NCBI GenBank assembly: GCA_020634935.1
Contig: JACKAT010000063.1
Location: forward strand, 1-33,157
DNA: 33,157 nt
Direction of reading: 5' to 3'
Source: Anaerolineales bacterium
GTDB taxonomy: Bacteria; Chloroflexota; Anaerolineae; 4572-78; J111
Program-made: the position numbers and the translations under genes
In this document: positions 8,735 to 17,603 of the stretch, one piece after another
Numbering within the stretch: the first letter of the stretch is position 1
Layout of the letters: every line of letters begins with the position of its first letter
Notes under the pieces: model-generated
The model's database searches: none
The model's input: only the letters and a program-made list of their open reading frames with translations
Told to the model about the DNA's origin: nothing

Positions 8735-11700
8735 AGGTTAGTTCCTCCTTATTAAGTTGTTCATTTAATATCTGGCGGGTCTGTTCAAACGCCTCCACCA
8801 GGTGAGCCACAGTCGCGGCGACCTCATTGATTAACCCCCGGCGACCCTGCTGTTCCAATTCCGAACTCAAGCCGGCGACGCCGGTAACACCCACATAGCT
8901 GCTGCTTCCTTTTAAGTTGTGGGCCACTTCCCGAACCACCTGAGTATCATTTTCAGCCACCGCATTTCGCAACGTGCTAACCATATCCGCCGCCTCGCTC
9001 AAGTAGCCGGCGACCAGCTTCCGGCCGCTGGGTCGGATTAACAGTTTGTCCAGAACAGCCTGATCAATGTGTTCGTTCGAGTTTTGACTAGAAACGGCCG
9101 GCGTCGAGGCCGGTTCGGGTAGCGATACCCCATCCAGGTGGTTCGGCTCAGCCGCGCTGCGGCGGCGTCCGGCCCGTTTTAAAACTAAGCGCAGCTCTTC
9201 CAGATAAACCGGCTTGCTGATGTAATCGTCCATCCCGGCGGCCAGGCAGATTTCGCGGTCGCCTTGTAGGGCGTTGGCGGTCATCGCGATGATGTAGGGC
9301 CGGTTGGTCGTGGGCAACCCATCATCGCTAGCGCCGTTTAGGTTATTAAAGCCTCGTAACGCTTTGTTAGCCCAAATGTCGTGAATGCGTTGGGTGGCTT
9401 CCAAACCATCCATCTCCGGCATCTGGACATCCATCAAGATGACATCGTAGGGCTGGCGCAAGACCGCCGCTAAAACTTCCAGACCGTTGGCGGCCACATC
9501 GGCCCGGTAGCCGATCTCTTCCAGAGCCAGCAGGGCAAACTTTTGGTTGACTTGCACATCTTCGGCCAGCAAGATGCGGAGATTGGAGACTGGAGATTGG
9601 AGATTGGAGATTGGAGATTCGGACCGACTTGGCGCTAATTGATCGTTGGCTTCTTCTTCGGCAAAGACATTGACCAGCGTGTCGTACAACTGCGACGGTT
9701 TGACTGGCTTGGTTAGGTAGGCGGCGAAACACTCCAGGGCTTCCAGTGCCGGGTGGGTTTGATAGCCCAATGAGGTTAGCATAACCAGCGGGAAGTGATC
9801 AGGGCTGTGCCAGTAGCAGATTTCGGTGGCCAGGGTGGCGCCGTCCATCTCCGGCATATTCATATCCAGCAGAGCCAGGTCAAAGGCGTCGCCCCGGCGG
9901 ATGGCCGCCAGCGCCTCGGCTGGAGTGGCGGCCTCTTGGGCCAGCATGCCCCAATTTTGCAACTGAAGGTTCAGAATGCGGCGATTGGTGGCGTTGTCAT
10001 CGACAATCAGCACCCGCTTGCCGCTCAATTCCGGGCGAGGGTGACTCAGATGATGGCGAGCCGGGACGGGCGCGGCTTGAGCCGTTAAGGTAAAATGAAA
10101 GATCGTGCCTTGGCCGGCCCCTTTACTTTCGGCCCACATCGCGCCGCCCATCAACTCGGCCAGACGCTGGCTGATGGCTAAGCCCAGGCCGGTGCCGCCG
10201 TAATGACGGGTCGTTGAGGCATCGAGCTGGGTGAATGATTGGAAGAGCCGGTCCAGCTTGTCGGCGGGGATGCCGATGCCGGTGTCGCGTACGGAAAAAT
10301 GGAGTAGGGAGTAGGAAGTAGGAAGTAAGGCGTAAGGCGTAGGGAGTAGGGGTGTTGAAGAAGGTGTCTCTGGATCAATGGGGCTGTCTTGGGGCTTTTT
10401 AAGTTTGACTTCAACCACCACTTCGCCCTGTTCGGTAAACTTAATGGCGTTGCCGACCAGGTTGACTAAAATCTGGCGCAAGCGGGTATCGTCGCCGCTG
10501 AGACCGGGCGGCACGTCTGGGCTCATCTCGTAAACCAAGTCCAGCCGTTTTTCGGCGGCTTTAGGGGCCAGTAAATCGAGCACTGACTCGATGCAGCCGC
10601 GTAAATCAAACGGCCGATTGACCAGGTCCATCTTGCCCGCCTCAATTTTGGAAAAGTCCAGAATATCGTTGATGATGGTCAGCAGGGCGTCGCCGCTGGT
10701 GCGGATGATTTCCACAAAGTCGCGCTGCTTGTCGTTGAGCGGCGTGTTGAGCAGCAGGCCGGTCATGCCAATCACCGCGTTCATCGGCGTGCGGATTTCG
10801 TGGCTCATGTTGGCCAGAAAGGTGCTCTTGGCGATGTTGGCGGTTTCGGCGATTTCCTTGGCCTGCTGCGCCTCACCGTACAGGCGGGCATTCTCTTCAG
10901 CGCGGCGGCGGAGTTCTTCGTCGGCCTGTTTGCGCTCGCTGATGTCGCGGATGACGGCGGCGTAACTTTCGATATTGCCGGCGGTATCGTGCAGAGGAAA
11001 GACAGTCTGCTCAACCGGAATAGTCGAGCCGTTGGTATGCAGTAAGACGCTTTCACCCGCCCAGGTTTCGCCGCGAGTCATAGCGTCGAACATTCCCTGT
11101 AACTGAGTTATTTCGGTGGGAGGATAGCAATGCGCCACATTCCAGGGCGTTTTATCTTTTTCCGGCTTGCCGACCAACTGCCGGCCAGCTTGGTTGACGT
11201 AAAGGCTCCAGCCTTGCGCATCGGCAATACCGACATAATCGGGCATGGCTTCGATAATGGTCGCCAGGCGGCGGCTGTCGGTGAGCGCGACTTGCAGTTC
11301 TTCGTCGGCCTGTTTGCGCTCGCTGATGTCGCGGATAATGGCAGACAGATGGGACGGCGTGCCATCGGGCGTGCGATGCAAAATGCCCACCAGGGAGACG
11401 GGGATGAGACGACCATCACGATGTTTGATGGTCACTTCATCGGCCCAGGCGCCCTCCCGCAGCGCGGTCGGGATGCCTACGGTGGCGAAGCGTTCCATCA
11501 CATCGGGCGGGTAAAAGTCAGCAAAGCTTAACGTGGTCGTGTCCACCTCATCCGCCAGGCCTAAGATGCGCCGGCCGGCCCGGTTGAGATAGAGGGCCTG
11601 ACCGTCCAGGGTAGCAAAGGCCACCAGGTCGGTGGTCGCTTCCAGAATTTCGGCCAGCCGGGTCCGCTCGGCAAAGGCGGCTTCCAGTTGGGTGGTGCGC

Positions 11701-12794
11701 TCGGCGACCCGGTCTTCCAATTGTTCATTGAGACGGCGCAAATCGTCCTCAAGTTGGCGGCGTTCGGTGATATCGCGGATAAAGCCGACCACCTGACCAT
11801 TGGGTAATAACTGCCCGGCTCCTTCAAATACGCGCACCCCGCCGTCTTTACGAAGCGAACGATATTCAACCTTAACGCGGGATTCACGCTGTTCAATCAA
11901 GCCGGCGAATGTAGCCCTTATCGGGGGCAAATCATCGGGGTGAATAAGGGGGAAAAAGGAGCGCCCTACCAGTTCGCCGGCCGCATAACCGGTCATCTGC
12001 TCAAAGGCCGGGCTGACATACGCCAAATGGGTATCCGCATCGATGATGATAACGCCGTTGACGCTGATTTCAACCAGCGTGCGGAAACGGGCTTCGCTCT
12101 CGCGCAAGGCATCAGCTGCTTCTTTTTGCAACGATTGTTCCAATTTGGCCTTGTCGTCTTCGATAACGCGGCGCTGTAAAAAGTCCAGCCGGGCGTAGCG
12201 TTCGATAAAGTAGGCGGCGCACATGCCCAAGATGTTGGCCGTGACAAAAAAGAAGTTGTTATTGACGAACACTTCCATGCCCATCGGCGCGGTGAGTAAG
12301 TGCTGATAGCCGATGGCGACCACCTGATAACCGGCCACAATAATCCAGCCGGTCAGGGTGGCATACCAGAAGCGCAGCCGGATGAAGGTGTAGCCCCACA
12401 TGATGACCAAGATTAAGCCGGCATAGTAAGTGGTGTAAGCGGCTTCCGTGGGCTGGGCCACGGCGCTCATCGCGGCGATGCCCAACCCTCCGGTTAGGAC
12501 CGCCAGACTGAGGAGCGGCTGCATCCAACGCTTAAATAGGGGTCGGGAGGTTAAAAACAATACCAGACCAAAGACCGGGCAAATGACGCCAAAGCGAATG
12601 GTCCAGATAACCGGCAGCGCCGCCGGCGCGGCCAGAATATCCAGCAGGCTAAAGATTGTTACCAAGACCATGCCTAACAATAGCGCCAGACGGGTGGTGG
12701 AAATGGATTTGGTATAATAATCGTCATCAAACAGGGTTTCCATCTCGCGGGGAAAGCGGAGACGGTTGGTGTAGGTTACAAGCTCGCTCATCAT
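8715..12794 (-). CDS. Large hybrid histidine kinase: membrane sensor, 3 PAS, HisKA-HATPase, 2 REC, HPt
   Basis: A 1359-residue kinase. About six membrane helices (30-200) form an N-terminal sensor. Three PAS domains follow (about 232-350, 385-510, 515-640), each ending in a PAC-like IRDI(S/T)ER. HisKA has His665 (SHEIRTPMNAVIG), and the ATPase domain has DTGIGIP and GGTGLGLAIS. Receiver 1 has Asp977 (LLDMNMPEMDG), receiver 2 has Asp1122 (LMDVQMPEMDG), and a C-terminal HPt has His1292 (AHNLKGSSSYVG). A full His-Asp-His relay is therefore present in one chain. The start at ATG 12794 follows GGGAGAAG by 7 bp; an in-frame codon at 12815 lies before that site and is less likely. Two heptamer-repeat inserts lie at residues about 816-832 and 1059-1072. 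It overlaps the cyclase gene downstream. Confidence 0.93.
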   Translation of the reverse strand: MMSELVTYTNRLRFPREMETLFDDDYYTKSISTTRLALLLGMVLVTIFSLLDILAAPAALPVIWTIRFGVICPVFGLVLFLTSRPLFKRWMQPLLSLAVLTGGLGIAAMSAVAQPTEAAYTTYYAGLILVIMWGYTFIRLRFWYATLTGWIIVAGYQVVAIGYQHLLTAPMGMEVFVNNNFFFVTANILGMCAAYFIERYARLDFLQRRVIEDDKAKLEQSLQKEAADALRESEARFRTLVEISVNGVIIIDADTHLAYVSPAFEQMTGYAAGELVGRSFFPLIHPDDLPPIRATFAGLIEQRESRVKVEYRSLRKDGGVRVFEGAGQLLPNGQVVGFIRDITERRQLEDDLRRLNEQLEDRVAERTTQLEAAFAERTRLAEILEATTDLVAFATLDGQALYLNRAGRRILGLADEVDTTTLSFADFYPPDVMERFATVGIPTALREGAWADEVTIKHRDGRLIPVSLVGILHRTPDGTPSHLSAIIRDISERKQADEELQVALTDSRRLATIIEAMPDYVGIADAQGWSLYVNQAGRQLVGKPEKDKTPWNVAHCYPPTEITQLQGMFDAMTRGETWAGESVLLHTNGSTIPVEQTVFPLHDTAGNIESYAAVIRDISERKQADEELRRRAEENARLYGEAQQAKEIAETANIAKSTFLANMSHEIRTPMNAVIGMTGLLLNTPLNDKQRDFVEIIRTSGDALLTIINDILDFSKIEAGKMDLVNRPFDLRGCIESVLDLLAPKAAEKRLDLVYEMSPDVPPGLSGDDTRLRQILVNLVGNAIKFTEQGEVVVEVKLKKPQDSPIDPETPSSTPLLPTPYALLPTSYSLLHFSVRDTGIGIPADKLDRLFQSFTQLDASTTRHYGGTGLGLAISQRLAELMGGAMWAESKGAGQGTIFHFTLTAQAAPVPARHHLSHPRPELSGKRVLIVDDNATNRRILNLQLQNWGMLAQEAATPAEALAAIRRGDAFDLALLDMNMPEMDGATLATEICYWHSPDHFPLVMLTSLGYQTHPALEALECFAAYLTKPVKPSQLYDTLVNVFAEEEANDQLAPSRSESPISNLQSPVSNLRILLAEDVQVNQKFALLALEEIGYRADVAANGLEVLAAVLRQPYDVILMDVQMPEMDGLEATQRIHDIWANKALRGFNNLNGASDDGLPTTNRPYIIAMTANALQGDREICLAAGMDDYISKPVYLEELRLVLKRAGRRRSAAEPNHLDGVSLPEPASTPAVSSQNSNEHIDQAVLDKLLIRPSGRKLVAGYLSEAADMVSTLRNAVAENDTQVVREVAHNLKGSSSYVGVTGVAGLSSELEQQGRRGLINEVAATVAHLVEAFEQTRQILNEQLNKEELTYDHSHR
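9578..9619. repeat. In-frame GGAGATT heptamer array
   Basis: Six tandem copies of GGAGATT (one reads GGAGACT), 42 bp in total, lie in the linker between receiver 1 and receiver 2 of the hybrid kinase. They encode alternating SPISNLQ-like residues. The length equals 14 codons, so the frame is kept. Confidence 0.85.
10301..10349. repeat. In-frame GGAGTAG heptamer array
   Basis: Seven heptamers (GGAGTAG, GAAGTAG, GAAGTAA, GGCGTAA and variants) lie inside the ATPase domain of the hybrid kinase just before DTGIGIP. They encode a Leu/Pro/Tyr/Ser-rich loop. The same kind of unit occurs between genes at 22252 and 25434. Confidence 0.85.
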
Positions 12795-12843
12795 GGCTGA
12801 TCTTCTCCCGGTCATTGTTTTTAAGGAACTGCGGCTGGTAAAT

Positions 12844-12900
12844 GGTAATTAGTAATTGGTAATTTGCTGTTCAATCTCTAATTACCAATTACTAATTACT
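12844..12900. repeat. Intergenic inverted heptamer repeat (GGTAATT family)
   Basis: Three GGTAATT-like units (12844-12864) face their reverse complement (12880-12900) with 20 of 21 positions paired and a 15-nt loop. It occupies the spacer between the small unknown gene and the hybrid kinase. It could act as a weak transcription barrier, but it has no T tract. Confidence 0.8.
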
Positions 12901-12919
12901 CTTTGATTACCCGCCCAAA

Positions 12920-13219
12920 TTAAGATTGCGATACGCCGGCAAACTTGGCAACCAGATCACGGGTAGTGTAATCGACCCAGTTGGGTTCGGGCTGGCGTTG
13001 GGTGCGGGTCTGGTTGCTGTGGTACAGAAACTGGCCGAGTTCTGCCTGGGTCACCGATTGGGACAGCAGATCGTTCAGGCCGTGATCCAGTAGATAACCG
13101 GCGTACCAGTCGGGCCACTCCTCGTCGTAAACGCCTTTGAGGACGGTTTGTTCAAATTGATGGTGGGCCGATCCGGCCTGGCCCAGCAGTTGGGCTATTT
13201 TGGAGGTATTTTGGTTCAT
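12920..13219 (-). CDS. Small conserved-looking hypothetical protein
   Basis: A 99-residue soluble protein that I cannot assign. It contains HHQFEQTVLKGVYDEEWPDW followed by YAGYLLDHGLNDLL, an acidic, Trp-rich pattern that looks conserved; I have an impression of similar short proteins in cyanobacteria but cannot confirm it. AAGGAT precedes ATG 13219. It sits upstream of the hybrid kinase on the same strand, 125 bp away across a repeat hairpin. No signal peptide, membrane helix or metal motif is visible. Confidence 0.65.
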   Translation of the reverse strand: MNQNTSKIAQLLGQAGSAHHQFEQTVLKGVYDEEWPDWYAGYLLDHGLNDLLSQSVTQAELGQFLYHSNQTRTQRQPEPNWVDYTTRDLVAKFAGVSQS

Positions 13220-13241
13220 GATTTTATCCTTGAAAGTAAGC

Positions 13242-13269
13242 GGTCAGCGATCAGCATTCAGCCATCAGC
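13242..13269. repeat. Heptamer array (GGTCAGC family)
   Basis: Four tandem 7-bp units: GGTCAGC, GATCAGC, ATTCAGC, CATCAGC. It lies just upstream of the small hypothetical gene, inside its probable leader. Confidence 0.75.
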
Positions 13270-13313
13270 TTTGCCATTAAGTAGTTTTCAACTTTAAGTT
13301 GTTACGTTGGTTT

Positions 13314-13380
13314 AGACAGAATTAACAGGATTAATATGATTTTTACTTATTTTATCCTGAAAATCCTGTCAATCCTGTCT
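13314..13380. repeat. Inverted repeat of the AATCCTGTCT type
   Basis: The left arm (13314-13340) starts AGACAGAATTAACAGGATT. The right arm (13354-13380) ends AATCCTGTCAATCCTGTCT. About 21 of 27 positions pair. Similar ATCCTG-rich repeats are, to my knowledge, widespread in spacers of several bacterial phyla. It lies in the 225-bp spacer after the SDR gene. Confidence 0.75.
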
Positions 13381-13444
13381 ATTCATCCTAATGTCAAACT
13401 CATAAGGGCTGAACGCTTAACTTTGAAATAGAGTTTTAATTGGC

Positions 13445-14254
13445 CTACTCCGACGACCAAGCGGTGCGGAAGTCAGGATAGAGCGTTAGCCCGCCATCGA
13501 CGAACAGGGTTTGGCCGGTGATATAGGCGGCTTCATCGGAGGCCAGGAAGGTGGCGACGGCGCCCATCTCATCGGCTTCGCCGGCGCGGCCCATGGGGAT
13601 GTGCTTTAAGACCATTTCGGCCTTGACCGGGTCGTCTACCCAGGCCCGGTTGATAGGCGTAATGGTCGCCCCCGGCCCAATCCCGTTGATCCGAATATTG
13701 CGCCCGGCGTATTCCAGGGCCAGCGTGCGGGTCATATTTTGCATCCCGCCCTTGCTGATGGAGTAGCTCAGGAAGCGGGGTTTGGGGATAATCTGGTGAA
13801 CGCTGGAGATGTTGATGATGACGCCCGGTTTTTCATGGGCCAGGAAGTGCTTGATCGCTTCACGGGCGCACATAAAGGCCCCGCGCAAGTTGACATTCAA
13901 CACCCGATCAAAGCGGTCCATATCGATTTCGTGAGAATCGGCTGGAATTTGGATGCCGGCGTTGTTGATCAGAATATCCAGCCCGCCCAACCGCTCAATT
14001 ACATCCTCAATCATTCTAACCACATCTTCTTCTTTCGAGACATCGCCTTGCACCAGGACATCTCTAACGCCGTGCTGTTGCACCTTCTGCGCGCAGGTCT
14101 GCACCTGGGCTTCGGTATCGGCTGCTTCTGAGGCCATGCTGCGATAATTGATAGCCACGTTAGCCCCTTCCTGAGCGAAGCGCACCGCAATCGCTTGTCC
14201 AATGCCGGATGTACCGCCGGTCACTAACACGTTTTTTCCTTTTAAGCCCTTCAT
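13445..14254 (-). CDS. Short-chain dehydrogenase/reductase, glucose-1-dehydrogenase-like
   Basis: A 269-residue classical SDR. The nucleotide-binding motif TGGTSGIG lies at 12-19, NNAG at 97-100, and the catalytic tetrad is Asn122, Ser151, Tyr164 and Lys168 (YSISK). The sequence ends in the usual TGQTLFVDGGLTLYP. Overall it is closest in feel to glucose 1-dehydrogenase and general-stress SDRs of the GSP39 type, but substrate cannot be read from motifs. AAAGGAG lies eight bases before ATG 14254, which sets the start; the open frame continues 38 codons upstream without a ribosome site. It belongs to the minus-strand oxidoreductase run and probably uses NAD(P) on a sugar or polyol. Confidence 0.88.
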   Translation of the reverse strand: MKGLKGKNVLVTGGTSGIGQAIAVRFAQEGANVAINYRSMASEAADTEAQVQTCAQKVQQHGVRDVLVQGDVSKEEDVVRMIEDVIERLGGLDILINNAGIQIPADSHEIDMDRFDRVLNVNLRGAFMCAREAIKHFLAHEKPGVIINISSVHQIIPKPRFLSYSISKGGMQNMTRTLALEYAGRNIRINGIGPGATITPINRAWVDDPVKAEMVLKHIPMGRAGEADEMGAVATFLASDEAAYITGQTLFVDGGLTLYPDFRTAWSSE

Positions 14255-14337
14255 GATGTTTATCTCCTTTAATAATGAGTAATTGGTGATTTTGTTAATG
14301 GACATACCTTCGATTTGACCCGGCTCTCTATACCCCC

Positions 14338-14419
14338 TGACCGCCGACCGTTGACCATTGACCGCCAAGATTTTTTAAGTGTGCTTATTTTTCGGCGGCC
14401 AGCGGTCAGCTAGCGGTGG
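14338..14419. repeat. Heptamer repeat pair (TGACCGC family)
   Basis: Four 7-bp units, TGACCGC, CGACCGT, TGACCAT and TGACCGC, occupy 14338-14365. A roughly reverse-complementary stretch with AGCGGTCAGC follows at 14393-14419. Pairing is imperfect. It lies in the spacer upstream of the SDR gene. Confidence 0.65.
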
Positions 14420-14499
14420 CCTATCGGCTTTACGTCAATTTCAAAGGCTCCTGTCGATCAAATTGAAAGGGTGTCCGTTTACTAATATTTAACGTCAAA

Positions 14500-15888
14500 C
14501 TACATATCCAACGTTGAGAACAACGTATTCAACCCCTCGGCCAGCGTGGGGTGGGCGAAGATGGCGTCGCGTAGAACCGGGTAAGGGAGCTGGCCCATCA
14601 TCGCCAACTGGACCATGGCCATAATCTCGCCGCCTTCCAGGCCAATGATGGTGAAACCTAGAATTTGGTGGGTATCGGCCTCGACAATGGCCTTCATAAA
14701 GCCGCGATCTTCGGCCAATTCCAGGGCGCGAGCCACGTAGTTCATCGGCATTTTGGCGACGCGATAGTTGAGCCCTTTGGCCTGCGCCTCAGTTTCATTC
14801 AAACCGATCCGGCCCAACTGCGGGTCGGTGAAAAGGGTATAGGGTACCGGGCGGCCGGTGATGGCGCTGTGGCCTTCAGCCAGCAAGTTGGCCTTGATGA
14901 TGCGGAAGTCGTCGTACGAGATGTGGGTAAAGGCCGGGCCGCCTTTGACATCGCCCAACGCATAGATGTTGGGTACGACCGTTTCCAGCCGGTCGTTGAC
15001 CGGGATGAAGCCGCGTTTGGTTTCGATGCCGGCGGCGGCCAGATTGAGCGCCTCGGTGTTGGGCAAGCGTCCGGCCGAGACCAGCAGATGGGAGCCGCGG
15101 ATCACGCGCTCGCCATCCGGTGTCTGGATGATCGCTTCGATAACACCATCCGCGGTGCGGCTAACCCGGCGGGTATCGGCTTCCAGGATGATGTCGAGGC
15201 CGTCTTCGCGCAGCAGGTTGGTGATTTCCTCAGCCACGTCCGGGTCTTCGCGGCTCAAAAGCTGCCGGCCGCGCTGCACCACGGTTACCCGGCTGCCGAA
15301 ACGTTGGAACATCTGGCCAAATTCCAGGCCAATGTAACCGCCGCCCAGCATAATCAGGTGCTCCGGTACGGTGTCCAATTCCATAATTGAGGTCGAGTCG
15401 AGATAAGGGACCGTGTCAAGCCCTTCAACGGCCGGAATTTCGGGCCGGCCGCCGGTATTGATGAAGATTTTGTCGGCGGTCAGATGACGAGCGCCGCCCT
15501 CAGCCAGACGGACTTCGACGGCGTTGGGGCCGGTAAAGCTGGCCTCGCCAAAGATGAGGTCGGCCCCGGCGCCGTCGATGCGGCGTTGAGAGCCGCTGCG
15601 AAAGTCGTTGACGATGGCTCGCTTGCGTTCCCGGACTTCGGCCATGTTGACCGTGACCGGCCCGGTGTGAACGCCGTAGTCGGCGGCTCGGCGAGCCAGA
15701 TAGGCCACGCGGGCGCTGGCGACCATCGTTTTAGTGGGCGTACAGCCCCGGTTGACGCATGTGCCGCCGGGATGCTCCCGCTCGATGATGGCCGTTTTCC
15801 AGCCTGCCTGGGCCAGCGTGGTTGATAACGGAACGCCGGCCTGCCCGGCTCCGATGATGATAGCGTCGTAATGATTGGTTTGAGACAT
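14500..15888 (-). CDS. Pyridine nucleotide-disulfide oxidoreductase (mercuric reductase/lipoamide dehydrogenase-like)
   Basis: A 462-residue flavoprotein. The FAD-binding GAGQAG lies at 13-18, with redox-active Cys44 and Cys49 in GGTCVNRGCTPTK. A second nucleotide site is MLGGGYIGLEFGQ. The C-terminal dimer domain carries the HPTLAEG catalytic His and Glu. No N-terminal heavy-metal domain and no C-terminal cysteine pair are present, so true mercuric reductase is unlikely. Many such stand-alone proteins are annotated mercuric reductase without evidence. AGGAGA precedes ATG 15888. It is transcribed after the GMC oxidoreductase, 66 bp away across a perfect palindrome. Confidence 0.9.
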   Translation of the reverse strand: MSQTNHYDAIIIGAGQAGVPLSTTLAQAGWKTAIIEREHPGGTCVNRGCTPTKTMVASARVAYLARRAADYGVHTGPVTVNMAEVRERKRAIVNDFRSGSQRRIDGAGADLIFGEASFTGPNAVEVRLAEGGARHLTADKIFINTGGRPEIPAVEGLDTVPYLDSTSIMELDTVPEHLIMLGGGYIGLEFGQMFQRFGSRVTVVQRGRQLLSREDPDVAEEITNLLREDGLDIILEADTRRVSRTADGVIEAIIQTPDGERVIRGSHLLVSAGRLPNTEALNLAAAGIETKRGFIPVNDRLETVVPNIYALGDVKGGPAFTHISYDDFRIIKANLLAEGHSAITGRPVPYTLFTDPQLGRIGLNETEAQAKGLNYRVAKMPMNYVARALELAEDRGFMKAIVEADTHQILGFTIIGLEGGEIMAMVQLAMMGQLPYPVLRDAIFAHPTLAEGLNTLFSTLDM

Positions 15889-15907
15889 AGTGGGTTCTCC
15901 TGTTGAA

Positions 15908-15948
15908 GTAATTGGTCATTGGTTATTCAATAACCAATGACCAATTAC
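15908..15948. repeat. Perfect 20-bp-arm palindrome (GGTCATT/GGTTATT heptamers)
   Basis: The arms at 15908-15927 and 15929-15948 are exact reverse complements around one central base. The sequence is a heptamer run (AATTGGT, CATTGGT, TATT). It lies between the GMC and disulfide-reductase genes. Confidence 0.9.
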
Positions 15949-15954
15949 CTTGGC

Positions 15955-17502
15955 CTAAAATACGTTACTTTTAATGAAGTCGGCCACGCGCAGCGTTTGG
16001 GCCAGAATAGTCAGGGTCGGGTTGACCGCGCCGGACGTGACGAAGAAGCAGCCATCGGTTACAAAGACATTGTCCAGATCGTGCGGGCGGCAGTAGGTGT
16101 CGAGTACGGAGCGACGCGGGTCGGCGCCCATCTTCATGGTGCCCATTTGGTGAGCGGTGTTGTACGGAAACTGCGTACCCAAATAATAGTCAACCGGGAT
16201 CAGGTGATCGTGGCAGCCGATGTAGCTGAGCAGCGACTTGAGTTTATCGGTCAGGCGTTGGTGAGCCTCAACATTGTTGCGTTCATAATGGAAGACGATT
16301 TCGTTTTTGTCGTTGACCCGGACGCGGTTATTGAGATCGGGTAAATCTTCGGATTGCAGCCAGAAGTCCAGGGCGTGGGCGGCCATCTCGGTGTAGGTCA
16401 TGCCGCCCAGTGGTTCCGGCGCTTCATAACTCAGGGCCACTTCATCGGTTTTGCCCAGCATTTGGATAAAGCCCATCGGATAAGGCCACTCTTCCGACCC
16501 CCAGTAGAAATCGGCCACGGCCAGCGTTTTTTCAAAGATAGAGTCGTTGGGCTCTTTGCTGATGGCGATGAAGGTAGCGTTGTTGTTGCTCATATAGTTG
16601 CGGCCCACTAAATCGGAGCTGTTGGCCAGGCCGTTGGGATGAGTTTCACTTTTGGAGCGTAAAAACAGCGCGGCGGAGTTGATCGCGCCGGCGGCGACGA
16701 TGACCCAATCAGCCGTATAGTTCACGCGGGTGCCATCGTCTTGCTTGACCACCACGCTGCTGACTTTGCGCCCGTTGCCGTTGGTATCCAGCCGTTCCAC
16801 ATAACTGTGAGTCTTCAACGAAACGTTCTCATATTGCAGGGCGGGTTTGATGCCGATCACGTGGGCATCGGCCTTGGATTCGGTCGGGTCGGGAAAACCG
16901 TCAAAGTTGCTGAGAACGGTTAACGGTCCTTCCTGCCCATCTTCGTAACCCAGTTTCACGCCCATTGGCAGCGGAAAGGGCTTGTAACCCAGGCGCTGCA
17001 AATCATCATTTAACTGCTGGATGCGTGGTTCGTGCTCCAGCGGGGGATAGGGAAATGGCGCGCTGCGAGTGGGTTCGGTCGGGTCGATGCCGGCCTGGCC
17101 GTGGACGTAGTACCACTTTTCGGCCATCGTATAATACGGTTCGAGGTCGGCGTAGCTGATGGGCCAGGCCGGAGAGATACCGCCGCCGTGTTCCACCTCT
17201 TCAAAGTCGCGTTCGCGCAGGCGAATGAGCGCCGCGCCGTACAACTTGGTGCTGCCGCCCACAAAATAGTGGGGGTGCGACGGGCGAAACGGTCTTTCAT
17301 CAAAGTACCAGGTTTCTTTGGGGCCGTATCGCTTATCGACCGCCACCGCCTGGCTGCTCCAGTTTTCTCGTTCACGGGGCAGATAGCCGCCGCGCTCCAG
17401 GATTAGAATACGCTTGCCGGTGGGCGCCAGGGCGCGGGCCATCGTACCGCCGCCGGCGCCGCTACCGATAATAATCACGTCATAATGGTTGTTGTGAGAC
17501 AT
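15955..17502 (-). CDS. GMC-family flavin oxidoreductase
   Basis: A 515-residue FAD-dependent alcohol or sugar oxidase/dehydrogenase. The N-terminal GSGAGGG (13-19) binds ADP, and LILERGG ends the first Rossmann motif. The C-terminal half shows AHQMGTMKMG (His451) and GAVNPTLTILAQTLRVADFI (Asn494), the positions of the GMC active-site pair. AAGGAG before ATG 17502 (MSHNNHYDV) decides the start; the frame extends 16 codons upstream without a site. No signal peptide is visible, so it is probably cytoplasmic or membrane-associated via a partner not seen here. Neighbouring disulfide reductase, SDR and glucosidase genes suggest sugar oxidation. The acceptor is unknown. Confidence 0.9.
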   Translation of the reverse strand: MSHNNHYDVIIIGSGAGGGTMARALAPTGKRILILERGGYLPRERENWSSQAVAVDKRYGPKETWYFDERPFRPSHPHYFVGGSTKLYGAALIRLRERDFEEVEHGGGISPAWPISYADLEPYYTMAEKWYYVHGQAGIDPTEPTRSAPFPYPPLEHEPRIQQLNDDLQRLGYKPFPLPMGVKLGYEDGQEGPLTVLSNFDGFPDPTESKADAHVIGIKPALQYENVSLKTHSYVERLDTNGNGRKVSSVVVKQDDGTRVNYTADWVIVAAGAINSAALFLRSKSETHPNGLANSSDLVGRNYMSNNNATFIAISKEPNDSIFEKTLAVADFYWGSEEWPYPMGFIQMLGKTDEVALSYEAPEPLGGMTYTEMAAHALDFWLQSEDLPDLNNRVRVNDKNEIVFHYERNNVEAHQRLTDKLKSLLSYIGCHDHLIPVDYYLGTQFPYNTAHQMGTMKMGADPRRSVLDTYCRPHDLDNVFVTDGCFFVTSGAVNPTLTILAQTLRVADFIKSNVF

Positions 17503-17540
17503 GGTTCTCTCCTTACGATTACTGTTTATTAGGGTTAATT

Positions 17541-17568
17541 TGTAGGACAAACTTAAGTTTGTCCTACA
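17541..17568. repeat. 28-bp perfect palindrome, copy 1 of a dispersed family
   Basis: A perfect palindrome around CAAACTTAAGTTTG, flanked by GTAGGA/TCCTAC. It lies upstream of the GMC gene, between its start and the DUF1622 gene. Copies 2 and 3 lie at 24255 and 32853. Confidence 0.9.
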
Positions 17569-17603
17569 TTGTCAGGGATTATTGGGAAGATACGTTAATT
17601 TCG

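Noticed and set aside
14500..15888. Bona fide mercuric reductase
   Set aside because: No mer genes, no N-terminal metal domain and no C-terminal Cys pair; only the generic redox motif is present.
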